This document shows, piece after piece, positions 63,340-64,000 of a DNA stretch of 64,000 nt. Source of the stretch: Hevea brasiliensis (taxonomy: Eukaryota > Streptophyta > Magnoliopsida > Malpighiales > Euphorbiaceae). The notes below the pieces were generated by a model, which made no database searches, was not told the origin of the DNA, and saw nothing but the letters and a program-made list of their open reading frames with translations. The stretch covers positions 111,688,584-111,752,583 of the forward strand of contig NC_079495.1 of NCBI RefSeq assembly GCF_030052815.1, read 5' to 3'. Within the stretch, counting starts at the first letter, position 1; each line of letters begins with the position of its first letter. The translations under genes were made by a program, and so were the position numbers.

Positions 63340-64000
63340 TGTCATGACTAAAATTCTGAGCTGTGACCGGCGCATAATTTAAGTATTCTTAAATCATGCA
63401 AGCCTTATCAGAGTATCTTGAATAAATATATTATCACTTACTAATAAAAAAAAAAAAAGACAAAACATAAATAAACAAAATACTAAATAAACATCATAAA
63501 TATCCCATAAGTAAACTGCGGAGTCTTTATATATTCAAATAAAAACTTAAACTATTCAATAAACTAAACTAATTATTAGCACGAGAAAATATGAATTCGG
63601 GTATACCATGAGAACAAATCAAAGATTGTCCCTCTCTAGAAAATGGACTAAATATTTGGATCAGCTGTAGAATTCTACTGATCTGAAACAGATAACAAAC
63701 AGAGAAAACGTGGTTTGAGGTAAATACTCAGTGAATGATAATTATAGCATACAACGGAATAGAAACAAGCAAACGCTTGATTTATTTCATAATAAATTTT
63801 TCATTCAATAAAATCATACTCATACTATCAAAATCATTAATAAAATAATTTCATAAAACATATATATAAAAGAAGTTCATTCGAAAAAAAATTTTTATGG
63901 TACAGTATTCCAGGGTGATGATCCCCACATCACCAAAGGCCAGATGGTAAGCGCGCTACTAGATATTAGATACCTTCCTCCTCCTTCACAGATATCAATG
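63340..64000 (-). repeat. Gypsy LTR (element 5' LTR, incomplete)
   Basis: Plus-strand start tgtcatgac four bases from the primer-binding site. Aligns with 57854 onward (for example the shared caaagattgtc and cagggtgatgat segments) with more differences than the Copia LTR pair shows. Runs off the window. Confidence 0.9.

Larger units (their letters stand above)
57854..64000 (-). mobile_element. Ty3/gypsy chromovirus (Tekay/Del-like), gag-less, cut by the window end
   Basis: Left LTR 57854-59641 and right LTR from 63340 (incomplete) flank a pol region on the minus strand in the order protease, RT, RNase H, integrase, chromodomain. Primer-binding site TGGTATCAGAGCC lies at 63323-63335, polypurine tract AAGGGGGGAAG at about 59644-59654. 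Only about 340 bp lie between primer site and protease, so gag is missing. Many in-frame stops interrupt pol. The outer end and target duplication cannot be checked. Confidence 0.92.

Noticed and set aside
1..64000. CRISPR array, operon or prokaryotic signals
   Set aside because: None present; gene structure and repeats are those of a plant nuclear genome.

Overview
The window is nuclear DNA of a flowering plant. The genes are AT-rich and have many introns, the protein families are plant-specific (F-box/PP2-B, RLCK-VII kinase, USP-kinase, PADRE, CYP97A, UGT80), and LTR retrotransposons, a LINE and MITEs are abundant. Protein similarity suggests a eudicot, possibly Euphorbiaceae (rubber tree or cassava relatives). 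That assignment is recall-based inference and was not tested.

Layout. 1-6370 is non-coding, LTR-retrotransposon-like DNA with a 2.55-kb tandem duplication. 6370-9720 holds AT-rich repeats, a probable LINE tail and a clean hAT-type MITE (8081-8472, 8-bp target duplication). 9725-10994 (-) is an F-box/PP2-B gene of 3 exons. 10995-13700 is AT-rich intergenic DNA. Two kinase genes follow on the + strand: an RLCK-VII (PBS1-like) kinase at 13736-16626 with 5 exons and a non-RD catalytic loop, and a USP-domain/RLCK kinase at 18915-22545 with 10 exons. On the - strand lie a PADRE (DUF4228) gene at 23175-24206 and a 7-exon gene at 25056-30744 resembling the two ends of CHR4/PICKLE-related remodellers without chromodomains or helicase, with one GC-AG intron.

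An AT-rich, G-box-bearing intergenic region (31500-32640) separates that gene from a sterol glucosyltransferase (UGT80) locus at 32640-52318 (+). The UGT80 locus looks like a pseudogene: an in-frame TAG replaces a conserved Trp codon, the last intron has GG instead of AG at its acceptor, and a conserved block is missing. Its second coding intron carries a 12.3-kb Copia element (34931-47216, - strand) whose reverse transcriptase is split by an RTE-type LINE (+). Converging on it is an intact 16-exon CYP97A (LUT5-like carotenoid beta-ring hydroxylase) gene at 52707-57522 (-). From 57854 to the window end lies a gag-less, stop-riddled Ty3/gypsy chromovirus; its LTR starts about 330 bp upstream of the CYP97A start codon.

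The genes form no obvious pathway; this is ordinary gene-plus-repeat plant chromatin. The points most worth a second look are the decaying UGT80 locus, the helicase-less CHR4-like protein, the non-RD RLCK-VII kinase and the nested retroelements. Exon coordinates were derived by hand from splice consensus and reading-frame closure, and every intact gene model sums to a multiple of three.
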